A DNA stretch of 64,000 nucleotides from Pedobacter frigidisoli (GCF_004331675.1 NZ_SJSN01000003.1:62001-126000); one strand, 5' to 3'; counted from the stretch's first letter, positions 7,711-18,063 are shown. Translations and numbers: made by a program. The notes: generated from the sequence alone by a model not told the origin.

Positions 7711-7746
7711 AGCCGACATTTCTAATAAAATTTGTCGGCTTTTTTG
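7711..7746 (+). terminator. Intrinsic terminator after the pirin gene
   Basis: AGCCGACA (7711-7718) pairs with TGTCGGCT (7733-7740) around an AT-rich loop. A T-run follows at 7740-7745. Confidence 0.85.
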
Positions 7747-7846
7747 TACTTATCAATTTTTGTATCCTAACTAAATCAGTGTCAGATTCTTTTCATACAA
7801 TCTTCATATTCCTTAGTGATATTTGATTATAAATCAGAACAGAAAA

Positions 7847-10800
7847 ATGTCCGGAAAACAAATATTTCAAACTGAGACTAAAAGGCGTTGGCATACTTTT
7901 ACTTGGGTAAGTCGCTCATTTTTTTTAGTTTTCATCATCGCAATAATCTGCGTAGCCTATACTTTATCTTCAGTTCAGGCGCCAAATTTGCCCTTTATCA
8001 ATACAAATTCTCCCTTAACGCAAAAGCAATTGGAGAAATTAAAAAAATCTCAGCAGTATAAGGCTTTTACCATTGAGAAGTCTCATCTCCAGCAAATAAA
8101 AAAGGATCGGGAGCATAGAATTCTAACCAAACATGGCGATAGTAAGCGCATAAACATGGCTTTTTATGTAAGCTGGGCGGCCAGTAAAGATAAATCGTTG
8201 TCTGATTTGAAGCGCAACATCGGTCATTTGGACATGGTTGCAGCTGAGTCGTTTTTCTTAAATGGAGATTCGATTGTAGATAAAGCCGATACAGCTGCAC
8301 TGAAAGTAATCCATACGGGGAAAAAATCTGCTATTGCCGTGGTGTCCAATTTCAATAAAGATCATTGGGATGGCGAAGCTGTAAAACGCTTGCTAAACGA
8401 TTTGCCTGCTCAACAGAAATTGATTTACAACCTCATTTCAATCACGAAGAAATATGGGTTTAAAGGTATAAACATCGATTTTGAGGAATTAAACTTAGAG
8501 AACAATGATGGCTTTAATGCTTTCATGAAGAATCTTTACACGCAGTTTCATGCCGAAAAACTGATTGTCTCTCAAGATATTTCACCAGAAAATGATGATT
8601 ATCAGCCAGAGATATTGCAGAAGTACAATGATTATATTGTGTTGATGGCTTATGATCAGCATACCGATCAAAGTAATGCCGGAGATATTTCGCACCAAGA
8701 ATGGGTGGAAGAAAAACTTGATGATATTTGCAGCAAAGTTGACCCAGACAAAGTTATTCTTGCCTTGGCTTGTTATGGTTATGATTGGCCAAAAAACAGT
8801 ATTGGCAAACCAGTAACCTACGAAGAAGCGATGACTGTTGCCGTAAATTACAAAAGCAAGGTTAATTACGATCCTGCCTCGGCAAATTTAAATTACAGCT
8901 ACAGTGATGGCAGCGGAATTAAGCACGAGGTTTATTTTACAGATGCCTCAACTTATTTCAATTTAATCCGCAAGGCGGATGATTGGAATATAGCAGGAAT
9001 TGCTTTGTGGCGCTTGGGCTCTGAAGATAAGCGCCTATGGTCTTTCATTTCAAATGATTTGAGTTTAGATACGCTTAAAAAAAAACCTTTCGATCTGCGT
9101 AAAATCTCTTCCTTAAATATGGGTGGCATTTCTTACATCGGAGATGGCGAAATCTTGGATTTAATATCCTCACCTAAACTTGGCGCAGTAAGATTTACCT
9201 TAAATAGGGATAACTTTTCCATTGCCGATCAAAAATACATGCGTTTGCCAGAGCAATATGTAATCAAAAGGTTTGGTGAGGCTGATAAGAAAATTGCCTT
9301 GACTTTTGATGATGGACCCGATCCAGTTTATACGCCGCAAGTGCTGAATATCCTAAAAAAGGAAAATGTTCCGGGATGTTTTTTCGTGGTGGGTATTATG
9401 GCCGAGAAGAATATGGAGTTATTGAGGCAAGAATATAACGATGGATATGAGATTGGAAACCACACATTCCTTCATCCAGATATGTCGGCCATTGGACCAC
9501 GACGCGTTAAATTTGAATTGAACGCTACACGCCGATTAATTGAAGCCGTTACTGGCCATAGCACCATTTTATTTCGTGCACCTTTTAATGCTGATGCTGA
9601 ACCACAAAACATATCTGAGATTTTGCCGGTTGCGCAAAGTCGTAAGGAAAACTACATCAATATTGGTGAATATATCGATCCGGAGGATTGGGAGCCAGGA
9701 AAAACAGCAGATCAAATTTTTAATGAAGTGGTTAAGCAACAAGATAATGGGAATATTCTGCTACTTCATGATGCTGGTGGCAATCGCGAAGCTACAGTTG
9801 CGGCGCTACCCAGAATTATTAAATTTTTCAAGGCTAAGGGTTATACATTTACCACTGTTGGCGATTTAATGGGCAAAAAAAGGTCAGAATTAATGCCTGC
9901 CGTAAACTCTTCTGCCAACAGTGGCTTTAGTGGTTCTGGCGATTATTTTTTCATCAACTTCTTTTACTACGGAAACATGATCTTAAATATCGTATTTTCT
10001 GTGGCGATCGTTCTCGCTATTTTAAGAACGATTTTTATTACTTACCTCGCCATTAGGCAAAAAAATAGAGCTAAGCGAAATATTGGCAAATTGATTGCTG
10101 ATCCATCAGAAAAAGTGAGCATTATTATTCCAGCTTACAATGAGGAAATTACGGCAATACATACCATTAATAGCCTTTTAAAAACCGATTATCCAAATTT
10201 CGAATTAATTTTTGTTGATGATGGATCGAAAGATAAAACCTTTGAGATTATTAATTCACAATTTGGATACCACCCACAAGTTAAGGTTTACCGCAAGGAA
10301 AATGGCGGTAAGGCATCGGCTCTTAATTTTGGAATTACCAAGGCCAGTGCCGATTTTATTATCTGTATTGATGCCGATACACAGCTTAAAACCGATGCGG
10401 TAAAAGAATTGATGCGTTATTTTTACAGCGATAAAATTGCTGCCGTTGCTGGAACGGTTAAAGTTGGCAATGCGCACAACATTATCACAAAATGGCAATC
10501 AATAGAATACATTACTGCTCAAAATATGGATCGTCGTGCTTTCGATTTACTAAATACCATAACCGTTGTTCCAGGTGCCATTGGTGCCTTTAGAAAAGAT
10601 GTGGTTTTGGAAATTGGCGGCTTTACTATAGATACCTTAGCAGAGGATTGTGATTTAACTATGCGGATTCTAAGAGCTGGTTATAAGGTAAAAAACTGTG
10701 ATGCTGCAATTGCCTACACCGAAGCACCAGAAACTGTAAACATGTTGTTGAAACAACGTTTCCGCTGGAGTTTTGGGGTAATGCAAAGTTTTTGGAAAAA

Positions 10801-11251
10801 CCGTAAAACCCTATTGAACAAAAAATATGGGTATTTTGGAATGGTGGGAATGCCAAACATCCTAATCTATCAGATTATATTACCGCTATTTTCTCCATTG
10901 GCAGATTTGTTTATGCTCATTTCATTAATCAGCGGATTGTTTTCTTTAAGCGCAATAAACAACCTCACCCTAACTGGCTTTTCAGGAATTTTGAGCTTAC
11001 ATAATGGTTTTGGACAAGTGTTATTTTACTACATTATCTTTATTGTTGTAGATATGATTTTTGCGGCGATAGCTTTCAAAATGGAGAAAGAGAAGTATAA
11101 AAACCTACTTTACATCTTACCTCAACGGTTCTTTTGGAGACAATTAATGTACTTGGTTTTATTTCGTTCGTTTAGAAAAGCCATTAAGGGAGAACTAGAA
11201 ACTTGGGGAACATTAAAAAGGACGGGCAATGTAAAAGAGGCTACAGCTTAA
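7847..11251 (+). CDS. Three-domain membrane protein: GH18-like + NodB polysaccharide deacetylase + GT2 glycosyltransferase
   Basis: 1134 residues starting from ATG 7847; a TTG 24 bases upstream is in frame but less likely. An N-terminal membrane anchor (about 22-42) is followed by a GH18-like barrel (about 100-400) with the catalytic-type motif GINIDFEE (207-214). Next comes a NodB-type deacetylase with TFDDGPD (486-492) and HTFLHPD (539-545), then a membrane segment (about 708-735). The GT2 synthase domain has IPAYNEE (761-767), IDAD (841-844), EDCD (933-936) and QRFRW (970-974), with further C-terminal membrane segments. Polymerising, deacetylating and cleaving activities in one chain suggest production and editing of an N-acetylglucosamine-containing exopolysaccharide, with the first two domains outside and GT2 inside. 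The architecture is known from other bacteria; the polymer is inferred. Confidence 0.88.
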   Translation: MSGKQIFQTETKRRWHTFTWVSRSFFLVFIIAIICVAYTLSSVQAPNLPFINTNSPLTQKQLEKLKKSQQYKAFTIEKSHLQQIKKDREHRILTKHGDSKRINMAFYVSWAASKDKSLSDLKRNIGHLDMVAAESFFLNGDSIVDKADTAALKVIHTGKKSAIAVVSNFNKDHWDGEAVKRLLNDLPAQQKLIYNLISITKKYGFKGINIDFEELNLENNDGFNAFMKNLYTQFHAEKLIVSQDISPENDDYQPEILQKYNDYIVLMAYDQHTDQSNAGDISHQEWVEEKLDDICSKVDPDKVILALACYGYDWPKNSIGKPVTYEEAMTVAVNYKSKVNYDPASANLNYSYSDGSGIKHEVYFTDASTYFNLIRKADDWNIAGIALWRLGSEDKRLWSFISNDLSLDTLKKKPFDLRKISSLNMGGISYIGDGEILDLISSPKLGAVRFTLNRDNFSIADQKYMRLPEQYVIKRFGEADKKIALTFDDGPDPVYTPQVLNILKKENVPGCFFVVGIMAEKNMELLRQEYNDGYEIGNHTFLHPDMSAIGPRRVKFELNATRRLIEAVTGHSTILFRAPFNADAEPQNISEILPVAQSRKENYINIGEYIDPEDWEPGKTADQIFNEVVKQQDNGNILLLHDAGGNREATVAALPRIIKFFKAKGYTFTTVGDLMGKKRSELMPAVNSSANSGFSGSGDYFFINFFYYGNMILNIVFSVAIVLAILRTIFITYLAIRQKNRAKRNIGKLIADPSEKVSIIIPAYNEEITAIHTINSLLKTDYPNFELIFVDDGSKDKTFEIINSQFGYHPQVKVYRKENGGKASALNFGITKASADFIICIDADTQLKTDAVKELMRYFYSDKIAAVAGTVKVGNAHNIITKWQSIEYITAQNMDRRAFDLLNTITVVPGAIGAFRKDVVLEIGGFTIDTLAEDCDLTMRILRAGYKVKNCDAAIAYTEAPETVNMLLKQRFRWSFGVMQSFWKNRKTLLNKKYGYFGMVGMPNILIYQIILPLFSPLADLFMLISLISGLFSLSAINNLTLTGFSGILSLHNGFGQVLFYYIIFIVVDMIFAAIAFKMEKEKYKNLLYILPQRFFWRQLMYLVLFRSFRKAIKGELETWGTLKRTGNVKEATA

Positions 11252-11537
11252 GGATTATTTTTTTGTCTTAGAAAATGATTGGCTCAAGCTTTTGGCGGTC
11301 ATCAGTCCTGCCATTCGCTGTAGCCCCGATAAAGAATCGGGGGCTGCCGCTATTGTCAGGTTTAGCAACCAAGTTTGTACGCTATGCCAACCGCAAAAAT
11401 GAAAGGCTACAGTTGCTTTTAGCCCCGGTTGCAGCGTTTAACCTGCAGCAAGAAAGTATGACGAGTGAAGCGTATAAGCAAAAAACGGGAAGAAATTTTA
11501 ATTTTTGTAGAAACTTTGCGCTCCAAAATATAAATGA
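11252..11537. repeat. 286-base non-coding gap with degenerate repeat and hairpin
   Basis: Between the synthase and ispF (convergent). It contains the hairpin CCCCGAT/ATCGGGG around 11324-11342 and a nearby segment ATCAGTCCTGCCATTC (11301-11316). A similar sequence occurs in reverse complement near 44377-44396. A 97-codon frame crosses this gap but runs into ispF and looks spurious. I take the gap as a decayed intergenic repeat element. Confidence 0.5.
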
Positions 11538-12017
11538 CTATACTTTTTCTATCAAGCAAACGGCATAGGCTACAACGCCTTCTTCCCTACCTACAAAACC
11601 CATAGTTTCATTTGTGGTTGCCTTAATAGAGATATCCTCAGTAGATATTCCAATGGCAGCAGCTATATTCTCTTGCATTGTTGGAATATGGGGATTTATT
11701 TTTGGGGCTTCTAAACAGAGCATGGCGTCGATATTTCCAACCTGCCAACCTTTTTCTGTTAACAGCTTAACGGTCTCTTTTAAAAGGATAACACTACTAA
11801 TCCCCCTCCACCTTTCATCGGTATTTTTAAAGTGGAAGCCAATATCACGTAAATTAGCGGCACCCAAGAGGGCATCACAGATAGCATGAAGCAAAACATC
11901 GGCATCCGAGTGCCCAAAAGCACCTTTATCATGATCTAAAGTTACTCCACCAACAACAAATGGATGTTGATCTTTTAACTGATGTACGTCGAAACCAAAG
12001 CCTACTCTAATTTTCAT
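11538..12017 (-). CDS. ispF: 2-C-methyl-D-erythritol 2,4-cyclodiphosphate synthase
   Basis: Fifth enzyme of the non-mevalonate isoprenoid pathway. It converts CDP-methylerythritol 2-phosphate to the cyclodiphosphate, releasing CMP. The metal-site motif GFDVHQ (8-13, Asp10 and His12), the GHSDADVLLHAICDALLGA segment and KATTNETMGFVGREEG near the C-terminus are all present. The length, 159 aa, is standard. It lies 46 bases behind porV on the same strand and is probably cotranscribed with it. Confidence 0.97.
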   Translation of the reverse strand: MKIRVGFGFDVHQLKDQHPFVVGGVTLDHDKGAFGHSDADVLLHAICDALLGAANLRDIGFHFKNTDERWRGISSVILLKETVKLLTEKGWQVGNIDAMLCLEAPKINPHIPTMQENIAAAIGISTEDISIKATTNETMGFVGREEGVVAYAVCLIEKV

Positions 12018-12063
12018 GTTAGAAATTTAATTTTATGAAAGTTTAATCGAAAATTGTTAGGTC

Positions 12064-13254
12064 TTATTGTTTAACGATCTTCTTATCGCCAAAGTTAAAC
12101 AAAAGGCCAAAACGTAGGGTATTGGCTAGCGGACTTGTTTGTGCATTTGCCAACAAATAAGAGAAATCGATATTGAAGACATTATACTTTAAGCCCAAAC
12201 CTAATGTAAAATACCTGCTATCGCCTTTCATTGGGCTTTGATAGTTGTAACCCGCCCTTAGGGCAAACTGTTGGTTGTACCAATATTCCAGTCCTGTTGA
12301 AATTCCAACCTCCTTAATTTCTTCGCTAAAACCACCTGGTGCATCGTTAAATGATCCAAATATTCCTGCAGGAACAGAACGATTAGGGTCTTTTCCACTT
12401 ACGATAGTGTTATTCGAATCGTAAATTGGTTGTGTTGGAACTAACAGTTTGTTAAAATCGACTGCTAGGGTAAATGTACTGAACTCATCAACAACAAAGG
12501 TAGAAGCGCCACCAATCTTAAAGTTAGTAGGAAGAAAGAAACTTTCGCCTCCATCAGAGTAACTCATCTTAGTGCCAATGTTCGAAATATTTGCGCCGGC
12601 AGAAAGAACGGTCTCCTTACCGAAAAGCGTGGTAGCTGTTTTATATAACCCTGAAACATCTACTGCAACAGCATTACCGCCATGAACCTGACCAGAAGAA
12701 GCAAACTGCCCTGAAGCAAGGTTAGAATAAATATATCTTAATGATGATCCCAATGAAAACTCCTCTCCAAAACTTCTGGCAAAAGAGAAATCCAAGGCCA
12801 ATTCGTTCGGATTGGAAATACCCAAATCTTGTTGATTAACATCGGTTAGCTGAATAGAACCTAAAGAAAAATACCTTAGTGAGGCACCTATTGTATTGCG
12901 ATCATCGAGTTTATAAAATCCACTTAAATAGGCAAGATTAATATCGGGAACCAAGCTCTTTAACCACGGACTATAAGAAACAGAAAAACCATAAGGCTTA
13001 TCGAGAAAAGCAAGCTTTGAAGCGTTTATACTCGCAGAATTTACATCACCAGTAACCGCCACACCCGCATCACCCATGGCACCTGAACGGGCATCTGGAG
13101 TAATTAATAGAAAAGGAACAGCTGTTACAATATTATTCGATTCACTACCATTAGTTTGGGTATTACCTATAACGACTTGGGCATTTGTTTTACCAAAAAC
13201 CAAGACTAAAGATAGTGCAGAAAAAGCAAGTTTACTGATGTACTTGAGATTCAT
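12064..13254 (-). CDS. porV: Type IX secretion system outer-membrane protein PorV (LptO)
   Basis: PorV is a 14-strand FadL-like outer-membrane barrel. In the type IX secretion system it carries folded cargo from the translocon to the PorU-containing attachment complex. The 396-residue protein has a signal peptide ending near NAQ-VV (residues 24-27), the typical early segment LLITPDARSGAMGDAGVA, repeated amphipathic strands, and a C-terminal strand ending NTLRFGLLFNFGD. In many Bacteroidota porU lies next to porV; here porU is absent and the upstream neighbour is an asmA pseudogene. It indicates a T9SS in this organism. Confidence 0.9.
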   Translation of the reverse strand: MNLKYISKLAFSALSLVLVFGKTNAQVVIGNTQTNGSESNNIVTAVPFLLITPDARSGAMGDAGVAVTGDVNSASINASKLAFLDKPYGFSVSYSPWLKSLVPDINLAYLSGFYKLDDRNTIGASLRYFSLGSIQLTDVNQQDLGISNPNELALDFSFARSFGEEFSLGSSLRYIYSNLASGQFASSGQVHGGNAVAVDVSGLYKTATTLFGKETVLSAGANISNIGTKMSYSDGGESFFLPTNFKIGGASTFVVDEFSTFTLAVDFNKLLVPTQPIYDSNNTIVSGKDPNRSVPAGIFGSFNDAPGGFSEEIKEVGISTGLEYWYNQQFALRAGYNYQSPMKGDSRYFTLGLGLKYNVFNIDFSYLLANAQTSPLANTLRFGLLFNFGDKKIVKQ

Positions 13255-13380
13255 CCTTTAAAGGTACGTAATTTTAGATCTTCGGGAATACGTTATTCTG
13301 GAGATTAATATTCTTAACGTAAAACCAAAAATTATATTTCACCAAAATACGAATAAAGTGATTATTTACTAATTAAACCT

Positions 13381-13416
13381 ACGATTTTTACATACCAATG
13401 TATCTGTAAAAATCGT
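13381..13416. repeat. Perfect 12-bp inverted repeat upstream of porV
   Basis: ACGATTTTTACA (13381-13392) and TGTAAAAATCGT (13405-13416) are exact inverses. The 12-base centre (TACCAATGTATC) is itself partly palindromic (TAC/GTA), giving a near-continuous hairpin. It lies between the end of the asmA pseudogene and porV. There is no T-run on either side, so it could be an operator or repeat rather than a terminator. Confidence 0.6.
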
Positions 13417-13467
13417 AAGTATTAGTCGATTAGGCAATTAGGCTATAAATAATTAAATGCCAGTATG

Positions 13468-16067
13468 TTAATTCTTCTTTTTAACTAAGCCATTTAGCTT
13501 TTCGGCTATAGCATCTTTTACTTTTTCGGTTGCCTTGGCCTTGACGGTCTCTATCTTCGCTTGTGCTTTTGTCTGCAATTCGGCATTCTTTTAGGCAATT
13601 ACACTATTCACTGCATCCTTAGCGGTAGCTTTCGCATCGCCAGAACCGTATTTTAATCTAATAGTTGGCTTCAATATTGTTACCCCCAGAACTGCATTTA
13701 GCTTTACGGTTTCACTCATAGCTACATTTGTCCCCGCCTTACTATTTAATTTGGCAATGATGGCATTTGCGGTTTCGTTTGCCTTGGCGCCAAGCATTGC
13801 CCTCGGAAGATTGAGTGCCAGATCATAAGCCATGGTCTGAACGAGTCCGTTTGAACCTTGAACATTCATCACAATTCCATCTTTCTTAATATCAAACTGC
13901 GCTACATTTAACGTCCATCCTTAATTTTAAACTTCGTCTTTACGTTATTCAACTCGAGTTTTTTAAACTTATCAGAGCTTAATGCGGATGCTAACTTATT
14001 CAAAGGTTCAAATCCATCAAGCACTGCTTGAATAATATTTGTTAAGCCTTCTGCATTGATAGAAGAATAAACGGGCATCATATTTTGATCCAGATCAGAA
14101 TCGAACTTTAAATTGGTGGAGAAACTACCTTTGGTAAACTTGGCTACAGGGGCTAATAATTTAATGATATTAAAAGCATTAAATGCCTTTTGAATATCCA
14201 TTTTCTCTATACCAAAATCTACATCAACCTTTGGTTTTTCAGGGTTGATGGTGGCATAAGACCCATTCATTTTTAAGGTTCCATCTAACATATTCATGCC
14301 CATATCCTTAAAAGTAATGGCTTTATTTTTCACTAATAGAGCACCTTTTGCATTGGTAATATCATAAGTATCGTACAAAACTCTTCCTGCTTTTGCGGCA
14401 ACATTAAAATCGATATTTCCTGGCACCTCAAAAACAGTCAGTTTAGAAGTTGCTTTCTTTGGTTCATTTTCAGCTGGAGTTACCTTTGGCCCCATCAATT
14501 CGTTAACATCAATTAAGTTAGATGACATATTGAAATTACCCTGTGAGGCTTGGTTTTTCTTAAAGAATTAACTTAAATAATTGTTTACCGATCCATTTGC
14601 CGAAAAATCACTTTTACCAACCTTGGCCGTTAAATTACTAAGCGTTATATTCTTCGGACTGAAAACCATTTTAGCAGTGGGCACACTCACCGGCATTGGA
14701 ACATTCTTACCAGCATAGTTAAAATTGCTGGCGATCATTTGTCCTGATGCCTTGAAAGCTTCATATTGCCCTTTATCTATTGAAGATTTTCGACCAGCAG
14801 CTTTTACATCAGCATCCAAAATACCGCTTAAGGTCATATCTTTCATTGGGAATATTGCGGTTAATTGCTTTAAATCTAGCTTTCCTTTTAAGGCCATATC
14901 CACAAAAGGATCGGTTGTTGGGTTTTTCAATAGCAATCTTCCATCTACCGGCACCTGCCCAAACTCCAAATGGAAAGCAGGAATATTAACTACGGTATGA
15001 TCGATAACGCCATCTGGGTTGTTAATGTTAGATTTAACCTGGATATTATTAATGGCCGATGGTAAAGATGGATACTTAATTTTTCCATTTTCGATTGAAA
15101 GATTTACATCAAAAGCTGGCAAGGATTTTTCGTTATAGGTACCTTTAGCAGTTCCATTCATTGCAAATTTTCCCGTGGCCTCCATATCCTTACAGTTAGA
15201 GGCATAAATTGCTGGAATAAGCGAAAGGAAGTTCCTAAGCTCCGATTGTTTCGCATCGAACTTAAAATCAACAACCATATCTTTAACATTTGGCATGGCC
15301 AGATAGCCAACTGCTGATAAGATTAATTCATTTAACTGAATTTTATTTTCAGCGAACGTGAACTTCATGTTCTTCATATCGATATCGATTGGAAGATCTG
15401 CGTTTAATTTTACTTTGTTTAAATAAGGAATCCCTCCATATTTAACGGTTAACTTTTCGATATTTGATTGGGTTTTCAAGGTAAAAAGATCCTGTGTAAA
15501 ATCTCCCTTTCCACTAGGATTAAGGTTTTCGAGCTCCATAAAGAAAACCAATGATGCATCATCATAAATTACCTTTCCATTTTCGATAGCATACTTTTGC
15601 AATGCCACTTTAAAAGCTGTTTCATCGGTATTTGTAGCTGCAGAAGCGTTATCTTTTTTCATGATGTCCCAATTGGCCTTTCCGCTCTTTAAAACCTTGG
15701 CAAAAATATTAGGCTCGTTAAGATCGATTGAGTTTATCTGATAGATTTCGCCTTTAATAACACTGAATAAATTAACCTTTAATTGCAATTGTTTAACATT
15801 TGCCAAGGTATCCTTAGCAAAACTATTAAGTCCTATTATACTCAAGTTGTTGATTTTTATTCCCAAATTGGGGAAAGATGTAATCAGGCATAGGTCGAGA
15901 TCCTTAAAATCGACTTTGGCATTTACTGTTTTATTGATGGTTGATTTAATTTTTGCATCAATTTCTTTTTTAAAAAACAGCGGAATAGCTGCAGCAGCGG
16001 CAAACAGAATTACAAAAAGAGCAGCAATTACTATGATTACTTTTTTAAGCAGACTTATTTTTTTTAC
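13468..16067 (-). pseudogene. AsmA-family protein, disrupted by two in-frame stops, a frameshift and loss of the start codon
   Basis: The reconstructed protein is about 866 residues: an N-terminal membrane segment (LLKKVIIVIAALFVILFAA) followed by AsmA/DUF748-like repeats, as in inner-membrane-anchored periplasmic lipid-transport proteins. No ATG, GTG or TTG precedes the N-terminal VKKISLLKK in frame; the codon there is GTA (16065-16067). A TAA at 14568-14570 interrupts NNYLS|FFKKNQAS in frame, where Tyr would fit. One base is missing near 13910, so KIKDGR runs into a stop, whereas one extra T restores LNVAQFDIKKDG. A TAA at 13591-13593 interrupts VNSVIA|KNAELQTKAQ, where Gln would fit. The rest reads cleanly to the natural stop at 13468. 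Several lesions with an otherwise intact reading suggest recent inactivation. Confidence 0.85.
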
Positions 16068-16304
16068 AGTGATAATGTTTGGGCTAATAACTCGACAATA
16101 AATGAACCAAAATGTATGATGCTTATTTTTAATAATTTAACATTAAATTTAGTGAAAAACTAAACAGACACAATACGGGATAAAATAATACGTTATGGCT
16201 TAAAAATATATTCAGTATTTTATTGTCACAATATTTATATATTCATTTAAAATTGTTTAATTTTATCGGTTGAATCGCTATTGGGCGATATTCCCTCGTA
16301 TCAT

Positions 16305-17996
16305 ATGAAAAAACTTATACTATATTCTTTTACTTGTTTGTCATTAGCTGCACTACTTACAGGTTGTAGCTCTAAGGGCGGAAATAGTTCTAGCAAAACG
16401 GGTATTCCTTATGCCGATAGGAAAAGCAACAAGAATGCCTCTGGCGCATTTGCAGTTGCTACGCAATATAAACGTGCTCCTGGTCCTGGTTTAATTCCGA
16501 TTGAAGGTGGCGTTTTAGTGGTTGGTGGTAGTGCCATCGAAGTACCTGGCGTTGAACCAAACATTTACAATTACAAAAGACAGGTAACTGTTCCATCATT
16601 TTACATGGATGAAACTGAAGTATCTAATACCGATTGGTTGGAATACTTACATTGGATTAGATATAACTATCCTGAAGATCGCGAATTTTATTACAACGAA
16701 CTTCCTGATACATTGGTTTGGCGTAGTGCGCTTTCGTATAATGAACCTTACGTAGATAATTATTTACGCCACCCAGCCTACCGCGATTATCCTGTTGTAG
16801 GCGTATCTTGGGAGCAAGCTTCTCGTTATTGCGAATGGAGAACTTCTAGAGCGAATGAATTTATTTTACGCGAAAAAGGAATTCTAACAGATTATAAAAC
16901 GCTTAGCGCTGGCACATCAGGAAGAGGAAACAATTCTACAACTGGTGCAGCAACACCAAAGCCTACTAATCCATTTAATACTGATGCGTATTTAAATGGC
17001 CAATATGATGATAAAGGAAAAAATGCTCCAGTAGATTACAATACAAAAACTGGTGCCGCAACTGCAACCGCTGGTGCTGCTGCTCCTGCAACAGGCGGCA
17101 GAAATGCACAACCAAGAAGAACTGCAACTTTGGAAGATGGTGTAATTATGCAACCTTACCGCTTACCAACAGAAGCTGAATGGGAATATGCTGCATTGGG
17201 TTTAATTGGTAATACGGAGTACGAGAATATCAATCAAAATAAAATTTACCCTTGGAACGGCTTAGGTGTTAGTTCGGCTAAAAAGAAAACCAGAGGTATG
17301 ATCCAAGCCAACTTTAAAAGAGCGCCTGGAGATTATATGGGTGTTGGTGGTTCATTGAATGATAAGGGAGATTTAACTGTTCCGGTTATTCAATATACTC
17401 CAAACGATTTTGGCTTATATAATATGGCTGGTAATGTTAATGAATGGGTTAATGATGTTTTCAGAACAGGAACATTTACTGATGCCGATGCTTTTAATCC
17501 ATACCGTGGTAACTACTTTACCAATAAGAAATTAGAAGATACGCAGAGTGGGAAAATTGCGCTAGATAAATACGGCAACCCGATTAAGGAAAATGCTTAT
17601 TCTGGCAGAAAACAAACTTGGGCAGAAAAACAAGCGCAAGCAAAACGTACCGATTCGATTTCTAAATCTACAGATCCACAAGCAACGGCTTTTGCTCCAG
17701 CTGGTTATCAAGCAGATCAAAGAGGTTATCGCGATAAACAAAACACCTTACTTAATGAAGAAGGCGTTACTTTGGTAAACGATAAATCGAGGGTTTACAA
17801 AGGTGGTTCTTGGAATGATATGGCTTACTGGTTAAATCCAGCAACTCGTCGTTTCATGCAACAAGACGAATCATCGTCAGAGGTTGGTTTCCGTTGTGCC
17901 ATGACAATGCTTGGTGCTCCAGAAATTAGTACAGCAGGCAAAAGACAATTTAAAAATCCTCCTCAAAAACCTTACAGGGTAACCAGAGGTAAATAA
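16305..17996 (+). CDS. gldJ: GldJ-like gliding/type IX secretion lipoprotein (SUMF1 / formylglycine-generating-enzyme fold)
   Basis: 563-residue lipoprotein. From ATG 16305 the signal ends in the lipobox LLTGC (Cys21). An upstream TTG at 16281 is in frame, but it would put 8 residues before the signal peptide. The body is an FGE/SUMF1-type domain: IEGGVLVVGGS, MDETEVSNTDWLEYLHW, VVGVSWEQASRYCEWR, LPTEAEWEYAALG, NMAGNVNEWVNDV, and the end motif SEVGFRCAMTMLGAPE. A low-complexity Gly/Ala/Thr insert sits near 205-270. Length and C-terminus fit GldJ better than the shorter GldK. GldJ is needed for gliding and T9SS stability in Flavobacterium, where it neighbours porU and porV. Here porV is close but on the other strand. 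Confidence 0.75.
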   Translation: MKKLILYSFTCLSLAALLTGCSSKGGNSSSKTGIPYADRKSNKNASGAFAVATQYKRAPGPGLIPIEGGVLVVGGSAIEVPGVEPNIYNYKRQVTVPSFYMDETEVSNTDWLEYLHWIRYNYPEDREFYYNELPDTLVWRSALSYNEPYVDNYLRHPAYRDYPVVGVSWEQASRYCEWRTSRANEFILREKGILTDYKTLSAGTSGRGNNSTTGAATPKPTNPFNTDAYLNGQYDDKGKNAPVDYNTKTGAATATAGAAAPATGGRNAQPRRTATLEDGVIMQPYRLPTEAEWEYAALGLIGNTEYENINQNKIYPWNGLGVSSAKKKTRGMIQANFKRAPGDYMGVGGSLNDKGDLTVPVIQYTPNDFGLYNMAGNVNEWVNDVFRTGTFTDADAFNPYRGNYFTNKKLEDTQSGKIALDKYGNPIKENAYSGRKQTWAEKQAQAKRTDSISKSTDPQATAFAPAGYQADQRGYRDKQNTLLNEEGVTLVNDKSRVYKGGSWNDMAYWLNPATRRFMQQDESSSEVGFRCAMTMLGAPEISTAGKRQFKNPPQKPYRVTRGK

Positions 17997-18010
17997 TATT
18001 ACAAACTCAA

Positions 18011-18040
18011 AAAGTCCCGATTTAATGTCGGGACTTTTTT
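18011..18040. terminator. Bidirectional terminator between gldJ and the biotin carrier gene
   Basis: AAGTCCCGA (18012-18020) pairs with TCGGGACTT (18028-18036) around a 7-base loop. T-runs follow on both strands and the flanking genes converge, so it serves both. Confidence 0.88.
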
Positions 18041-18063
18041 ATGTCTTAATTTTAATTTAAGTT

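Noticed and set aside
11275..11568. 97-codon plus-strand frame after the GH18/NodB/GT2 gene
   Set aside because: It spans a repeat-like gap, runs into ispF on the other strand, and has no recognisable motif or protein-like pattern.
13468..16067. Three separate small genes in place of asmA
   Set aside because: The pieces join into one AsmA-like protein, in the same frame across two stops and with one base shift, and lack their own good starts.
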